DNA of 5,068 nt, taken from positions 1 through 5,068 of the forward strand of contig JASLAI010000141.1 in the NCBI GenBank assembly GCA_030147225.1. Reading direction: 5' to 3'. The translations under genes were made by a program, and so were the position numbers. This DNA is from Planococcus sp. (in: firmicutes) (GTDB lineage Bacteria > Bacillota > Bacilli > Bacillales_A > Planococcaceae). The notes below the pieces were generated by a model. That model worked only from the letters and a program-made list of their open reading frames with translations. It had not been told where the DNA came from and did no database searches. The stretch's first letter is position 1; every line of letters starts with the position of its first letter. Positions 4,421-5,068 of this stretch are shown here, piece after piece.

Positions 4421-5068
4421 ATGAAAATCGGTGTAATTGGTGCAATGGAAGAAGAAGTTCAATTATTGAGAAGCAAGTTGGAGAGTCCGACAACAGAAGA
4501 AATTGCGAAATGCGAATTCACATTGGGTACATACGAAGGGCAGGAAATCGTCCTATTGAAAAGTGGAATCGGCAAAGTCAATGCTGCCATGTCCACGACT
4601 ATCCTTCTTCAGCAGTACCGTCCGGATATTGTTATTAACATCGGCTCAGCAGGCGGATTTGATGAAGAACTTGAAGTCGGCGCGGTGGTCATTTCCGATG
4701 AAGTTCGCCATCATGACGTGGATGTCACGGTTTTTGGTTATGAAATGGGACAAGTGCCTCAATTGCCTGCCGCGTTCACATCTAATGAAGAGTTAATAGA
4801 ATTGGCAATCAAAGCAGTTAAAGAAATGGGCCAGCACGAATATGCAGTCGGTTTGATTGCAACCGGTGATTCCTTCATGAACGATCCGGAGCGTGTCGCG
4901 AAAGTGCGTGAATACTTCCCGACGATGAAAGCGGCAGAAATGGAAGCTGCAGCAGTTGCGCAGGTCTGCTACCAATTCGATGTGGCATTTGTGGTTATCC
5001 GCGCTCTATCAGACATTGCCGGAAAAGAATCCTCAATATCATTCGATGAATTTTTGCCGACGGCGGCA
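4421..5068 (+). CDS. mtnN: 5'-methylthioadenosine/S-adenosylhomocysteine nucleosidase (3' end cut by window)
   Basis: MtnN (Pfs) hydrolyses methylthioadenosine, S-adenosylhomocysteine and 5'-deoxyadenosine to adenine plus the ribose product. It detoxifies SAM by-products and feeds methionine recycling and, where LuxS exists, AI-2 synthesis. The visible 216 codons are open to the window edge; the family is about 230 residues, so only a short C-terminus is missing. The N-terminus [13 protein letters not shown] carries E12, and NIGSAGGF (73-80) is the phosphorylase-superfamily glycine loop. [13 protein letters not shown] (171-183) holds the ribose-binding E173/M174/E175 cluster. [11 protein letters not shown] (194-204) carries D198, the expected catalytic acid (E. 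coli D197). The Shine-Dalgarno is weak (ATGGGG about 8 nt before ATG), but family alignment supports this start. It has a 77-bp leader after yrrS; the B. subtilis yrrT methyltransferase gene is not between them. Confidence 0.95.
   Translation, partial: MKIGVIGAMEEEVQLLRSKLESPTTEEIAKCEFTLGTYEGQEIVLLKSGIGKVNAAMSTTILLQQYRPDIVINIGSAGGFDEELEVGAVVISDEVRHHDVDVTVFGYEMGQVPQLPAAFTSNEELIELAIKAVKEMGQHEYAVGLIATGDSFMNDPERVAKVREYFPTMKAAEMEAAAVAQVCYQFDVAFVVIRALSDIAGKESSISFDEFLPTAA

Noticed and set aside
4563..4796. Plus-strand 77-codon frame inside the mtnN region
   Set aside because: The mtnN frame is continuous from 4421 to the window edge and carries all family motifs; this is an out-of-frame shadow.
1..5068. 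Search for mobile element, CRISPR, toxin-antitoxin, tRNA or riboswitch
   Set aside because: I saw no transposase or integrase motif, regularly spaced repeats, tRNA cloverleaf, or known SAM-riboswitch or T-box motif ahead of mtnN or elsewhere. The window is fully explained by housekeeping genes.

Overview
The window carries seven protein genes, all on the + strand. It looks like chromosomal core sequence of a low-to-mid GC Firmicute of the order Bacillales, probably Planococcaceae-like. The family placement is inference from gene order, protein resemblance and strong AAGGAG-type ribosome binding sites, not from a search. The order is yrzB (UPF0473/DUF1292), mltG (yrrL), a TrmR-type O-methyltransferase (yrrM), udk, greA, yrrS (DUF1510) and mtnN. 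It follows the yrzB to mtnN part of the Bacillus subtilis map. As I recall that map, yrrN, yrrO, yrrR and yrrT are missing here.

Layout: yrzB (2-310) starts one base into the window and ends at a strong intrinsic terminator. mltG (437-1561) starts with GTG and has its own terminator. An extended -10 promoter right after that terminator probably drives yrrM (1653-2258) and udk (2295-2918), which are 36 bp apart. No terminator separates udk from greA (2999-3475). That 80-bp gap instead holds a candidate promoter, a 17-bp perfect palindrome over the udk stop codon, and a stem-loop just before the greA ribosome binding site. greA ends in a terminator. yrrS (3606-4343) has its own extended -10 promoter and a terminator that overlaps its stop codon. 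mtnN (4421 onward) runs off the right edge. No stretch over 300 bases lacks a gene; the longest gaps are about 130 bp and hold terminators and promoters.

Functionally this is a housekeeping cluster. MltG and YrrS act in the envelope, the first as a glycan-strand terminase and the second as a membrane protein linked to the division and cell-wall network. The methyltransferase probably finishes a tRNA wobble-uridine modification, Udk salvages pyrimidine nucleosides, GreA rescues backtracked RNA polymerase, and MtnN recycles SAM by-products. I see no mobile element, CRISPR array, tRNA, rRNA or defence system, and nothing I would call a new system. The points worth a second look are the absent neighbours, the regulatory DNA before greA, an exact 18-bp repeat inside greA, and the N-terminus and repetitive linker of YrrS.
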